This document shows positions 1-8,018 of a stretch of 64,000 bases of DNA, piece by piece. Origin of the DNA: JBGPLJ01 sp035644395 (GTDB lineage Bacteria > Pseudomonadota > Gammaproteobacteria > Steroidobacterales > Steroidobacteraceae); assembly GCA_035644395.1 (NCBI GenBank), contig DASQOR010000074.1, forward strand, positions 1 through 64,000, read 5' to 3'. The number at the start of each line of letters is the position of its first letter. Position 1 is the first letter of the stretch. The notes under the pieces are model-generated. The model saw only the letters and a program-made list of their open reading frames with translations, had not been told where the DNA came from and did not search any database. Both the position numbers and the translations under genes were made by a program.

Positions 1-288
1 CCCCAAGACCCAGGCGGAACTCGATGTGCTCCGAATCTCCCTCCTCTCCCAGGAGGAAGTGATGGCCAAAGACCGTGACCTCTTCGCCCGATGGCCGAGC
101 CTTCCTCCCGAAGAGAAGCGCACCATCGTCGAGACGATCACCGAGAAGATCATCGTCGGAAGCGGCGACGTGTCCATTTCTCTCCTCTATGACCCCCCAA
201 CTGACTCTTCACCCCCCGATTCTTCGGGCGGGGGACCTTCGTCCCCTCCTCTCGGAAGTACCGGTATCTTGGCAACGCAACCTCAGGG
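1..288. mobile_element. right end of an integrated element in comM
   Basis: The left edge of the window lies inside an integrated element. A large serine recombinase tail runs rightward to the junction, and comM starts on the other side but breaks off at exactly this point. The comM codons for Ala-Ala-Met-Asn-Pro are intact and are followed at once by a stop (positions 283-285) instead of the Cys-Pro-Cys codons expected in ComM, so the crossover lies near 283-288. The rest of the element and the comM 3' half should lie to the left of this window. Element size and cargo cannot be seen. Confidence 0.65.
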
Positions 289-310
289 ATTCATCGCCGC
301 GATGAGTTGA
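2..310 (+). CDS. large serine recombinase, C-terminal fragment (5' end outside window)
   Basis: The reading frame is open from base 2 and stops at 308-310, giving about 102 residues of a protein that starts to the left of the window. The stretch WPSLPPEEKRTIVETITEKI followed by a short beta segment ending LLYDPP is typical of the end of large serine recombinases and integrases, after their zinc ribbon and coiled coil. The last 35 or so residues are low-complexity Ser/Pro/Gly. The final codons and the stop lie in DNA that on the other strand encodes ComM, so the gene ends across the element-host junction. The catalytic serine domain is not in the window, so activity cannot be judged. Family assignment rests on pattern recognition of this short tail. 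Confidence 0.6.
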   Translation, partial: PKTQAELDVLRISLLSQEEVMAKDRDLFARWPSLPPEEKRTIVETITEKIIVGSGDVSISLLYDPPTDSSPPDSSGGGPSSPPLGSTGILATQPQGFIAAMS

Positions 311-1326
311 AAGCGGGCCGGGTACTCCACATGCGCGGCCGCCCGTGCAATGGTGATGACTCCCGATTCCAGCGGTTCGCGCAGCACTTCGAGAACGTGG
401 CGGCTGAATTCCGGCAACTCGTCGAGGAACAGCACCCCGTGATGGGCGAGTGAAATTTCACCCGGCCTTGGATCGGGCCCGCCGCCGACGAGCGCCGGCG
501 CGGACGCCGTGTGGTGCGGGGCACGGAACGGACGGCGGCGCCAGGCACCCGGACTGATCGGACGGCCGACGATCGACAGCACGGCGGCCGTTTCGAGCGC
601 TTCCTCATCGGTCATCGGCGGCAGGATTCCGGGTAGCCGCTGCGCCAGCATGCTTTTGCCCGTGCCCGGCGGGCCGACGAACAGCAGGCTGTGCGCACCT
701 GAGGCTGCCACTTCAAGCGCGCGCCGCGCCTGCGCCTGTCCGTAAACCTCACAAAGATCGGCCCCGCTCGGTGCGGCCGGCGGCGAAGCGTTGCACTCGA
801 TCCGCGGAAGACGCGCTTCCTCGCGCAGATGCGCGCGCACGTCGAGCAGGGTGCCCGCCGCGTAGGCCGTCGCGCCCTGGGCAAGCGCGACCTGATCCGC
901 GCTGGCGGCGGGAACGACGAGGGAATTTCCGCAACCGCGCGCAGCGAGGGCCGCGGGCAGCAGGCCGCGCACCGCCCGAACTTCGCCCGTGAGCGACAGC
1001 TCGCCGTAGAACTCAGTGCCCGCCAGTTTCTCCGCCGGCAGCTCGTGCATCGCGGCCAGGATGCCGAGCGCGATGGGCAGGTCGTAGCGGCCGCCGCTCT
1101 TCGGCAGGTCCGCGGGCGCAAGATTCACGATGACGCGGCCTGACGGAAAATCGAAGCTCGAGTGTTCGATAGCCGATCGCACGCGGTCGCGACTCTCGCG
1201 CACGACGGTCTCCGGCAGGCCGACAATATTGAAGGAAGGCAGGCCGGGACCCGTGTGAACCTCGACCTGCACGAACGGCGCTTCGATGCCGACCTGCGCC
1301 CGGCTCAAGGCAACGGCAAGGCCCAT
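283..1326 (-). pseudogene. comM: ComM/YifB Mg-chelatase-like AAA ATPase, 3'-truncated by insertion
   Basis: ComM is a hexameric AAA+ helicase that promotes branch migration during natural transformation. Residues 1-175 form the Lon-protease-like N-terminal domain seen in this family. Walker A is GPPGTGKS at about 218-225 and Walker B is VLFLDE at 298-303. The protein ends at residue 347 with AAMNP, whereas ComM is normally about 500 residues and continues CPCG at this point. The sensor, arginine-finger and C-terminal parts are therefore missing, so the protein is probably inactive. The break coincides with the end of a serine recombinase gene, so an integrated element most likely split it. 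comM is a known insertion site for resistance islands in Acinetobacter; the element here appears to be of a different class. Confidence 0.85.
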
Positions 1327-1341
1327 CGTCCCTCCCTGGAC

Positions 1342-1420
1342 GAAAAGGGGACAGATTTATTTTTTCGCATATCGGGTGCCGACGACCGGATACTCGAAAA
1401 AATAAATCTGTCCCCTTTTC
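1342..1420. repeat. REP-like hairpin, arm type with AT-rich core
   Basis: A perfect 26-bp inverted repeat, arms at 1342-1367 and 1395-1420, encloses a 27-base spacer. The outer part of each arm is AAAAGGGGACAG and the inner part is a TTTATTTTTT run. It fills the gap between truncated comM and the ubiK stop codon, 2 bases away, so transcribed RNA would form a strong hairpin at the end of both convergent genes. It shares its GGGGAC terminus with nine other hairpin loci in this window. Confidence 0.9.
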
Positions 1421-1422
1421 CC

Positions 1423-1671
1423 CTATTTGCGTTTCTCCGCTTCCAGCTCCGCGAGGCGTGCCTCGAGCTTCTCCAACAATTCGCGCGTGCGCCGGAGCAC
1501 GGCCACCTGCACGTCGAATTCCTGGCGCGTGACCAGGTCGAGCTTCACGAGCCCCGACTGCAGGATGGAGCGGAAATTTTCCTCGAGATCGCTCTTGATG
1601 CCGAGCACGCCGGCTGGCACGGTGCGCGCGAGGCGCTGTGCGAGGTCATCGAGCATCTTCGGGTCGATCAT
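1423..1671 (-). CDS. ubiK: ubiquinone biosynthesis accessory factor UbiK (BMFP/YqiC family)
   Basis: An 82-residue protein with the UbiK pattern: it starts MIDPKMLDDLAQRL, has the conserved LVTRQEFDVQ segment near residues 46-55, and ends in a charged coiled coil. UbiK binds UbiJ and helps the aerobic ubiquinone-hydroxylation complex; ubiJ is also in this window, about 40 kb away. The start is supported by GGAGAAATC just before the ATG. It is divergent from the PII gene across 196 bases. Length matches the family. The only oddity is a REP-like hairpin immediately after its stop. Confidence 0.9.
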   Translation of the reverse strand: MIDPKMLDDLAQRLARTVPAGVLGIKSDLEENFRSILQSGLVKLDLVTRQEFDVQVAVLRRTRELLEKLEARLAELEAEKRK

Positions 1672-1867
1672 GATTTCTCCATGCTAGCGAGTGCGTGTGA
1701 GGTACCGGAGCAGGCAAAACTGCGCAGTCGGTCCAGAAAGCGCCCGCGGGGGCGCAGTTCACATCTAAGCCATTGAAAAGCATCGATTGCAGGTCCCTTC
1801 CGGCCTCCCAATCGGGGGCATTGACAATTACTGTTAAACTGCCGCCCGTAACGTATTGGGGTGATTC

Positions 1868-2206
1868 ATGAAAATGGTGACCGCGATCATCAAGCCGTTC
1901 AAGCTCGACGACGTCCGCCAGGCCCTGGCGGAGATCGGTATTCAGGGCATCACTGTGACCGAGGTCAAGGGCTTCGGACGGCAAAAAGGTCACACTGAAC
2001 TGTATCGAGGAGCCGAGTACGTCGTTGATTTCCTTCCAAAGGTAAAGCTCGAACTCGCGGTTGACGATAACCGGGTCGACCAGGTGGTCGAGGCCATCAC
2101 CAACGTAGCCCGGACGGGCAAGATCGGCGACGGCAAGATTTTCGTGACGGAACTGTTGCACGCGGTGCGCATTCGCACCGGGGAAGTCGACTCGCAGGCC
2201 CTCTAG
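1868..2206 (+). CDS. glnK: PII nitrogen-regulatory protein (GlnK/GlnB)
   Basis: A 112-residue PII signal protein that senses ATP/ADP and 2-oxoglutarate. The T-loop GHTELYRGAEYVVDFLPK carries the uridylylation site Tyr51, and the B-loop TGKIGDGKIFV is complete. The opening MKMVTAIIKPFKLDDVR is typical of the GlnK branch, but no amtB ammonium transporter follows, so GlnB versus GlnK cannot be settled from context. GGGGTGATTC precedes the ATG as a ribosome site. A TTGACA hexamer at 1821-1826 could be a promoter -35 element, but I see no convincing -10 partner and no sigma-54 site. Confidence 0.93.
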   Translation: MKMVTAIIKPFKLDDVRQALAEIGIQGITVTEVKGFGRQKGHTELYRGAEYVVDFLPKVKLELAVDDNRVDQVVEAITNVARTGKIGDGKIFVTELLHAVRIRTGEVDSQAL

Positions 2207-2220
2207 GCCCGGAGGTTCAT

Positions 2221-2688
2221 ATGTTGCGGTCCCTGGCATTCATTGCGGCATTGGTCCTGTCGGCAGCTGCTTCGGCGGCGGTCTACAAGTGGATCGACGC
2301 CCAGGGCAATATCCATTACAGCGACCGCCCGCCGAGCGAGACCATCGAGGCGCAGGTCATCAACATCGACTCGCGTCCGTCAAATCGCGAGCGCGTTGCC
2401 GTGCGCCGGAGCGCCAGCCAGCAGCAGAGCCAGTCCACGGCGCAGGCCGACGGTAAACAGCGGGCGGAACAGGCGACGCAGCAGGCCGTCAATTCGGACG
2501 TAGCGAAGTCGCGTGCGAAGCAGTGCGAAGAAGCGAAGACGCGGTATCAGACCGCGGTTGAATCGCACAAGCTCTACAAGTTGGGCAAGAACGGCGAACG
2601 CGAATACCTGAGCGACACCGAACTCAGCCAGGCGCGGCTCGACGCACGCCGCAACCTCGACGAGTCCTGCGGAAGCTCGGCGTCCTAA
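2221..2688 (+). CDS. DUF4124 domain periplasmic protein
   Basis: A 155-residue protein with a signal peptide (residues 1-19, ending SAAASAA) followed by the DUF4124 signature YKWIDAQGNIHYSDRPP at about 22-38. The rest is a hydrophilic, Gln/Ala/Arg-rich region likely to be coiled coil, then a C-terminal helix with two cysteines (in QCEEAK and DESCGSS). Proteins of this family are exported and of unknown function. The gene follows the PII gene by 14 bases, with GGAGG directly before its ATG, so the two may be cotranscribed. Confidence 0.85.
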   Translation: MLRSLAFIAALVLSAAASAAVYKWIDAQGNIHYSDRPPSETIEAQVINIDSRPSNRERVAVRRSASQQQSQSTAQADGKQRAEQATQQAVNSDVAKSRAKQCEEAKTRYQTAVESHKLYKLGKNGEREYLSDTELSQARLDARRNLDESCGSSAS

Positions 2689-2761
2689 GCGCGCCGCGCG
2701 CCCTCCTCCTCGACCGATCGCCGGGTGATGTAGCGCCCGGCTTCCTGATACATTTCCCCGC

Positions 2762-3631
2762 ATGAACGCTGGAATGATCGGCCTTGGCGCCATGGGCATG
2801 AACATGGCGCGGAACCTCCACAAAGCGGGCCTGCTAAGCGGCGTGTGGAACCGTACGTCGGCCAAGGCCGAGGCGCTCGCCGCCGAACTCGCGTCGAGGG
2901 CGGCGCCGAGCATTCGCGAACTGGCGTCCGTCTGCAACGCACTGGTCCTGTGCGTATCCGCCGACGAAGATGTCGCGGCGGTGGTCGATGAGCTCGCGCC
3001 GGCGATGCAGCGCGGCGGTCTCGTGATCGACTGCTCGACCGTCAGCGCCGGCACGGCGCGTGCGGCTGCGGCCAGGCTCGCCACTCACGGCATCGACTTC
3101 CTGGATTGTCCGGTGAGCGGCGGCGTCGAGGGCGCGCGGCTTGGAACGCTCGCGATCATGGCCGGTGGCGATGCCGCGGCCTTCGAACGCGCACGGCCCA
3201 TCCTGCAGGCGCTCGGTAAGACCATCGCCCGCATGGGCCCGAGCGGCGCCGGACAGGCGACCAAGGCCACCAACCAGATCCTCTGCGCGGGCGCGATCCA
3301 GGCTGCCGCCGAAGCGATGGCCTTCGCCGAAGCGGAAGGGCTGCCGCTCGCGCAGGTGATCGAGATCCTGAGCAAAGGCGCGGGTGCGAGCTGGTACTTC
3401 GTCAATCGCGCGCCCTTCATGGTGAACGGTTCGTTTCCCGCCGGTTTTCGCGTGCGCCTGCACGAAAAGGACCTGCGAATCTGCCGCGACATGGCCGCGC
3501 GTCACGGCGCGACGCTCCCGATGGTCGAGTCGACGCTCGATGACTACGAGCAGCTGATCAATGGCGGGCACGCGGATGAGGACATCTCGGTGCTCTTTCG
3601 CCTCAAGGAAAAGCCGTTCGGCGGAACTTGA
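2762..3631 (+). CDS. NAD(P)-dependent beta-hydroxyacid dehydrogenase (3-hydroxyisobutyrate dehydrogenase family)
   Basis: A 289-residue enzyme with an N-terminal Rossmann fold (GLGAMGMNMARNL, residues 7-19), the substrate-binding motif DCPVSGGVEGARLGTL around 117-132, and the catalytic-lysine region GQATKATNQ near 171. These mark the family that oxidises 3-hydroxyisobutyrate, tartronate semialdehyde or similar beta-hydroxyacids. The exact substrate cannot be told from sequence. The length is normal. The next gene (histidine kinase) begins on the base after its stop, so the two are probably translated from one message. Confidence 0.88.
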   Translation: MNAGMIGLGAMGMNMARNLHKAGLLSGVWNRTSAKAEALAAELASRAAPSIRELASVCNALVLCVSADEDVAAVVDELAPAMQRGGLVIDCSTVSAGTARAAAARLATHGIDFLDCPVSGGVEGARLGTLAIMAGGDAAAFERARPILQALGKTIARMGPSGAGQATKATNQILCAGAIQAAAEAMAFAEAEGLPLAQVIEILSKGAGASWYFVNRAPFMVNGSFPAGFRVRLHEKDLRICRDMAARHGATLPMVESTLDDYEQLINGGHADEDISVLFRLKEKPFGGT

Positions 3632-4729
3632 ATGAACGCGGCCAACCCATCGCCAGTACCGGCGGCGCGGGATGCGGTCGGAGCGGCGTTCTACCTGCCG
3701 GATTTCTGCTCGACGCGGATCGTCTTTCTCATCGTCCTCATCGCGGAGCTCGTCGCCCTCGTGCTGACGCTCGCGGGCACGTCCGAACTCGATTTCTGGA
3801 GCATGCTCGCGCGCACGAGTTTTTTCCTGCTGTGGATCGGCCTCGGCTCGGCGGTCGTCCTGTGTGCCCTGCGCTCGAGCCTCGCCCGGCTGACCGTCGC
3901 ACGCGCGTCCGCGATGGCGCTCCTTTGTGTCCTCGCGACGACGCTCCTCGTTTGCGAACTGGTGTATCGGCTCGGTGAGGCGTACGCGCCGGCCGGAACG
4001 GAGATCGGGGCGCTGTTCCCGTCGGATCACGCGCCGTTTCTCGTGCGCGGCGGGTTCATCAGCCTGATCATCGGCGCGCTGGTGCTCCGTTATTTCTACG
4101 TGACGCACGAGTGGCGCCGCAACGTCGAGATGGAAGCGCGTTCACGCATTCATGCGTTGCAGGCGCGGATACGGCCGCACTTCCTCTTCAACAGCATGAA
4201 CACCATCGCGGCGCTGACGCGCAGCAATCCGCGACAGGCGGAGGAAGCGGTCGAGGACCTGGCGGATCTCTTTCGCGCCAACCTGAGCGAGGCTCGCGCG
4301 CAGATACCGCTGAAGGAGGAACTCGAGGTCGCCCGCATCTACCAGCGTATCGAGGAGCTGCGCCTCGGCAAGCGCCTCAAGGTGGAATGGCGCGTCAACG
4401 AAGTGCCGATGCGGGCGCTGGTGCCGAGCCTCCTCATCCAGCCGCTGCTCGAGAACGCGATCTATCACGGCATCGAACGGCTGCCCGAGGGCGGCACCGT
4501 CATCGTCGCCGGCGAGCGTGACGGCAACAGCTTGAGGCTCTCCGTCGCCAATCCCATGCCGACGGAGTCGCAGGCGGGTGAGCGGGGCCGCGAAGGCAAT
4601 CGCATCGCGATCGCCAACATCACGCAGCGGCTGGAACTGGCATTTCCGGGCAAATCCGGCATCGAGACCGAGCAGTCCGACGGCAATTACATCGTCACGC
4701 TCACCTTTCCCTGCGTCGAGCCGTCGTGA
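3632..4729 (+). CDS. LytS/AlgZ-type sensor histidine kinase
   Basis: A 365-residue membrane kinase. Four hydrophobic segments lie near 29-48, 60-80, 93-113 and 140-156. A His_kinase domain follows with phospho-acceptor His183 in the motif RIRPHFLFNSMN, then an ATP-binding domain with the N-box LLIQPLLENAIYHGI. This resembles AlgZ/FimS, the partner of AlgR. It overlaps the following LytTR regulator by four bases (GTGA), which is typical for a kinase-regulator pair. The signal it senses is unknown; there is no large periplasmic domain. Confidence 0.9.
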   Translation: MNAANPSPVPAARDAVGAAFYLPDFCSTRIVFLIVLIAELVALVLTLAGTSELDFWSMLARTSFFLLWIGLGSAVVLCALRSSLARLTVARASAMALLCVLATTLLVCELVYRLGEAYAPAGTEIGALFPSDHAPFLVRGGFISLIIGALVLRYFYVTHEWRRNVEMEARSRIHALQARIRPHFLFNSMNTIAALTRSNPRQAEEAVEDLADLFRANLSEARAQIPLKEELEVARIYQRIEELRLGKRLKVEWRVNEVPMRALVPSLLIQPLLENAIYHGIERLPEGGTVIVAGERDGNSLRLSVANPMPTESQAGERGREGNRIAIANITQRLELAFPGKSGIETEQSDGNYIVTLTFPCVEPS

Positions 4730-5475
4730 GCGGGCCGCTGAAAGTCCTGATCGTGGACGACGAGCCGCCGGCGCGCGATCGCCTGCGGCGTCTGGTCGAG
4801 GAGCTGGGAAGCTGCGAATGCGTCGGCGTCGCGGGCACCGGCCAGGAGGCGCTCAAGCTGAGCGATGAGCTGAAACCCGACGTCATCCTGCTCGATATCC
4901 GCATGCCCGGCATGGACGGCGTCGAAGCCGCGCGCCATCTCGCGGGGTTCGAAACGCCGCCCGCGGTGATCTTCACCACCGCCTACGATCAGTACGCGCT
5001 CGATGCCTTCGAAACACAGGCGGTCGGCTATCTGCTGAAGCCCGTGCGCCGCGAAAAGCTCGAGCGAGCGCTCGAAGGCGCCCAGCGGGCGACGCGTGCA
5101 CAGCTCGCAAGCCTCGCGAAAGTCAGTCCCGGCGCCGCCCGGCGGTCGCATATCGCCGTGCGCACGCGTGAAGGGCTGAAATTGCTGCCGGTCGATGAAG
5201 TCCGGGCATTCATCGCCGACCAGAAATACACGACGATCCGCCACCCCGACGGCGAACACCTCATCGAGGAATCACTGCGCTCCCTCGAGGACGAATTCGA
5301 TCCGGACTTTGTCCGTATCCACCGCAACGCGCTGGTGGCGGTGCGGCACATCGAGACGGTCGAACGGGTCGCCGACGGCGGTTATGCGGTCCGGCTGCGC
5401 GGAATCGCGGAATCGCTCACGGTCAGCCGGCGCCTGGGCGGCGACCTTTTGCGGCGCATTCGATCCCACGACTGA
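4726..5475 (+). CDS. LytTR-family response regulator (AlgR-like)
   Basis: A 249-residue regulator with a receiver domain (acidic pair DD at 11-12, phospho-acceptor Asp57 in ILLDIRMPG, switch Thr in FTTAYD, Lys in LLKPV) and a C-terminal LytTR DNA-binding domain starting near residue 140 (VDEVRAFIADQKYTTI, then FVRIHRNALVAV). It starts with GTG overlapping the stop of the kinase gene. It most likely works with that kinase to control transcription; the target genes are not evident here. AlgR itself controls virulence and alginate genes in Pseudomonas, but orthology is not shown. Confidence 0.9.
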   Translation: MSGPLKVLIVDDEPPARDRLRRLVEELGSCECVGVAGTGQEALKLSDELKPDVILLDIRMPGMDGVEAARHLAGFETPPAVIFTTAYDQYALDAFETQAVGYLLKPVRREKLERALEGAQRATRAQLASLAKVSPGAARRSHIAVRTREGLKLLPVDEVRAFIADQKYTTIRHPDGEHLIEESLRSLEDEFDPDFVRIHRNALVAVRHIETVERVADGGYAVRLRGIAESLTVSRRLGGDLLRRIRSHD

Positions 5476-5492
5476 TTACTGTGAGGCCGCTC

Positions 5493-6221
5493 ATGGAAAA
5501 GCGGCCGCCAAAACGGCCGAATAGGCCCCCGAATCCAGGAACGCAAGACGCGTACCCCATGAGCGCCGCCGATCCTCTCGCCGATACCCTGCCGAATCTC
5601 GAGCTGGGCGCCCGGCACCATACCGAGCTCTCCGCCGTCCGTTTCAGCCTGCTCGCCGTCATCGCGCGAGTGACGACGACGCCGAATTCACACGTGGACT
5701 CCGTTGCGGCCCTCGCCCGAAACCTCGAGCGTGCGGTCGTCGTCCTCTCCAACCCGAATCCGGTGGAGTCGGCACGCCGCTGGCTGACGGAATCCGCGCG
5801 TGCCTGGGCGACGCTCGACGTGCTGTTCGCCGACACCAAGGGCAGGGACGAGCGCGCCGGCCGCTGCGCGTGGCGCGGCGTCACGGGACAGCTGCAGAGC
5901 GAGCTCAGGCGCGTGCTCGAGATCGAATACGCCCATCTCCTCGCGGGCGGCGGGAGCGTCAAGCAAGCGACGGAGCGCCTGCGGCGCGATTGCAATGACC
6001 TTTCGATCGACGTCGCCGCGGCCGATGCGCTGCGCCGGGCGCTCGGCGACGCCGACATCGACGAGAAGCAGGACTGGTTCGGCACCTACCTGCAGCAGTG
6101 CTTCGCGCTCGCGGAGTACATGCACCGCAACGTGCTCGGGCTGAACCAGATCCTGAGCGACCACGAAGCCATGCGCTGCGCGACCGCGATGAGCGGCGCC
6201 GTGCGCGTCAGGGCTCCTTAA
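5493..6221 (+). CDS. hypothetical helical protein
   Basis: I do not recognise this 242-residue protein. From about residue 25 on it is predicted by eye to be mainly helical, with an Arg/Ala/Leu-rich composition, no signal peptide, no membrane segment and no known motif. The first 20 residues are a Pro/Arg/Lys-rich leader and could be non-coding; an internal ATG at 5559 is the alternative start. I chose 5493 because GTGAGG lies six bases before that ATG. It follows the LytTR regulator closely on the same strand and may be cotranscribed with it. Confidence 0.55.
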   Translation: MEKRPPKRPNRPPNPGTQDAYPMSAADPLADTLPNLELGARHHTELSAVRFSLLAVIARVTTTPNSHVDSVAALARNLERAVVVLSNPNPVESARRWLTESARAWATLDVLFADTKGRDERAGRCAWRGVTGQLQSELRRVLEIEYAHLLAGGGSVKQATERLRRDCNDLSIDVAAADALRRALGDADIDEKQDWFGTYLQQCFALAEYMHRNVLGLNQILSDHEAMRCATAMSGAVRVRAP

Positions 6222-6251
6222 GCAGACTCACCGGGATTGGATTGGCTTTCG

Positions 6252-7292
6252 TCAGGGTCTCCCTGGCGTGCGCGCCTGTGAATCCGGCGCGTAGTCGAAC
6301 GAATCGAACAGCAGCTCCCCGTCGGCGAGGTCCGCCTTCGGGTACCCGTGGCGAATGGCATCGATCATCGCCGGCGGGCCGCTCGCGTAGACGGTCGCTT
6401 GCGCGAGCGAACCTTCTTCGACGAGCGCCGCGTCGTGCACCCATCCCTTGCGACCTGGCCAAGGGTCGTCCGCCTCGACGTTGGAGAGCACGGGGCGATA
6501 TTTCAAGTTGGGATAGCGCCGCGTCCACCCGTCCACCTGCGCGTGCTCGTAAAGATCGACGGGACGGCGCGCGCCCCAGTAGAAATGAAACTCACGCTTC
6601 GATCCCCGCTCGAGGGCATGACGCAGCATCGACTTGAGCGGCGCGAAACCGGTGCCGCCTGCGATCAGTACAGCCCGCCGCCCGGCATCCTCGCGATAGA
6701 TGAACTGGCCGATCGGTCCCTCGATGCGCAGGAGCGCCCTCGGCTTCATCGTCGTGAAGACGCTCTCGGTGAATTCGCCGCCCGCGACCCGGCGCACGTG
6801 AATCTCGATGAGCGCGGAATCGTGCGGCGGGCTTGCGATCGAAAAGCTGCGGCGGCGGCCATTCGTCAACATCACGTCGACGTATTGCCCGGGCTGGAAC
6901 ACGAGCGGCTCCACCGCCGGCATGCGCAGGAACACGGCCATCACGTCGGGAGCCAGCAGGTCCATGCGCTCGACGCGGCATGGCAGATTCTTGATGGGCG
7001 CTTCGCTCGCGCGAAAGATCGCGCGCGCCTCGATGACCAGGTCCGAGTCCGCGCGAGCCTGGCACAGGAGCCCGAAGCCGGCACGTTCCTCTTCGTCCAT
7101 GAGCCCGGGCGGCCGCCCGGCCGGATAATGAATGCGTCCGCTCAGGATGCGCGCACGGCAGGAGGAGCAATTGCCGCCCTTGCAACTGTGCGGCAGGTTG
7201 ATGCCGGCGCGCAGCGCCGCTTCGAGAACCGGTTCGTCGGGATTGGCGTCGAAGCTGCGTCCGTCGCCAGCGATTGTGACGTGGTGCCTCAG
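6252..7292 (-). CDS. 2Fe-2S ferredoxin/flavin reductase fusion (CDP-6-deoxy-3,4-glucoseen reductase-like), CTG start
   Basis: A 346-residue electron-transfer protein. An N-terminal plant-type ferredoxin domain has cysteines at 37, 42, 45 and 77 (CKGGNCSSC and LLCQ). An FAD domain (RRRSFSIASPP) and an NAD-binding domain (LIAGGTGFAPLKSM) follow. The first in-frame ATG is residue 65, beyond three of the four cluster cysteines, so a start there would lose the cluster. Upstream the only plausible initiator is CTG at 7292-7290, which overlaps the ParA stop (CTGA) with AAGG four bases before it. In gammaproteobacteria this protein often sits beside ubiD, as here, but its natural acceptor is not established. 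Confidence 0.82.
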   Translation of the reverse strand: MRHHVTIAGDGRSFDANPDEPVLEAALRAGINLPHSCKGGNCSSCRARILSGRIHYPAGRPPGLMDEEERAGFGLLCQARADSDLVIEARAIFRASEAPIKNLPCRVERMDLLAPDVMAVFLRMPAVEPLVFQPGQYVDVMLTNGRRRSFSIASPPHDSALIEIHVRRVAGGEFTESVFTTMKPRALLRIEGPIGQFIYREDAGRRAVLIAGGTGFAPLKSMLRHALERGSKREFHFYWGARRPVDLYEHAQVDGWTRRYPNLKYRPVLSNVEADDPWPGRKGWVHDAALVEEGSLAQATVYASGPPAMIDAIRHGYPKADLADGELLFDSFDYAPDSQARTPGRP

Positions 7293-7948
7293 GCGGCCTT
7301 GTTGGCAGTGACCGGCTGGCTGCGCCGGCTACCGAGCCATTCGGTGATCGGCTTCCACTGTTTCCAGTCGGGCCAGGCGAGGTATTCGGGCAGCTCGAAG
7401 ATGCTCAAGCCCCGCGTGTAGGCACGCACGTAGTTCTGCGCTTCGCGCAGGGCCGCGAGATAGGGAACCTTGATCTCTTCCAGAAAATCGTCGAGCTCTT
7501 CGAAGATGAGCGTGTTTTCCTTCACGCGGTTCGCGACGACGGCGACGCGCGCGAGCTTGTTCTCGATTTTCGCACGGCCGAGGAGCTCGCCGAGAAATCG
7601 CTGCGTCGCCCGGATATCGATCGTCGACGGCAGCACCGGCACGAGGATGGTATCGGAGCGGCGCAGGAGTTCGGAAAGGTCGGGCCCGTGGATGCGCGCG
7701 GGCGCATCGATGATGACGGCGTCGCAATCGCGCGGCGTGTGCCGCAAGCCGTCGCGAAATCCCTTGACGCCGATGACGGGGACCGCGTCCTGCGGGCGGG
7801 CCGCGAGCCAGTCGAGGCTCGACTGCTGCGGATCGAAGTCGGCGAGAGCCACCTTGTCGCCATTGACGGCGCAGTAAGCCGCGAGGTTAGTCGCGAGAGT
7901 ACTCTTGCCGCTGCCACCCTTGGAATTCAGCACCATGATGTGACGCAT
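7289..7948 (-). CDS. ParA/MinD-family ATPase
   Basis: A 219-residue P-loop ATPase with the deviant Walker A motif KGGSGKST (residues 10-17), the DFDPQ Walker A' region and the VIIDAPA Walker B-like segment. This is the small, stand-alone ParA type with no N-terminal DNA-binding domain and no parB beside it, so it is more likely an orphan positioning ATPase (as for MipZ/McdA-like cargo) than a plasmid partition protein. It is upstream of, and overlaps, the ferredoxin-reductase gene, suggesting translational coupling. Confidence 0.85.
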   Translation of the reverse strand: MRHIMVLNSKGGSGKSTLATNLAAYCAVNGDKVALADFDPQQSSLDWLAARPQDAVPVIGVKGFRDGLRHTPRDCDAVIIDAPARIHGPDLSELLRRSDTILVPVLPSTIDIRATQRFLGELLGRAKIENKLARVAVVANRVKENTLIFEELDDFLEEIKVPYLAALREAQNYVRAYTRGLSIFELPEYLAWPDWKQWKPITEWLGSRRSQPVTANKAA

Positions 7949-8018
7949 GCAAACACCCCTTCGCTGCTCGCGCGTAAATTAGCTGTGGACGGGCGCGAAG
8001 TAAATGCGCTTGTGGGCG

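Noticed and set aside
1821..1867. Sigma-54 promoter before the PII gene
   Set aside because: No GG/GC pair with the right spacing was seen; only a TTGACA hexamer without a -10 partner.
6208..6528. Small minus-strand frame overlapping the reductase 3' end
   Set aside because: It lies within the reductase gene in another phase and is Arg-rich with no motif.
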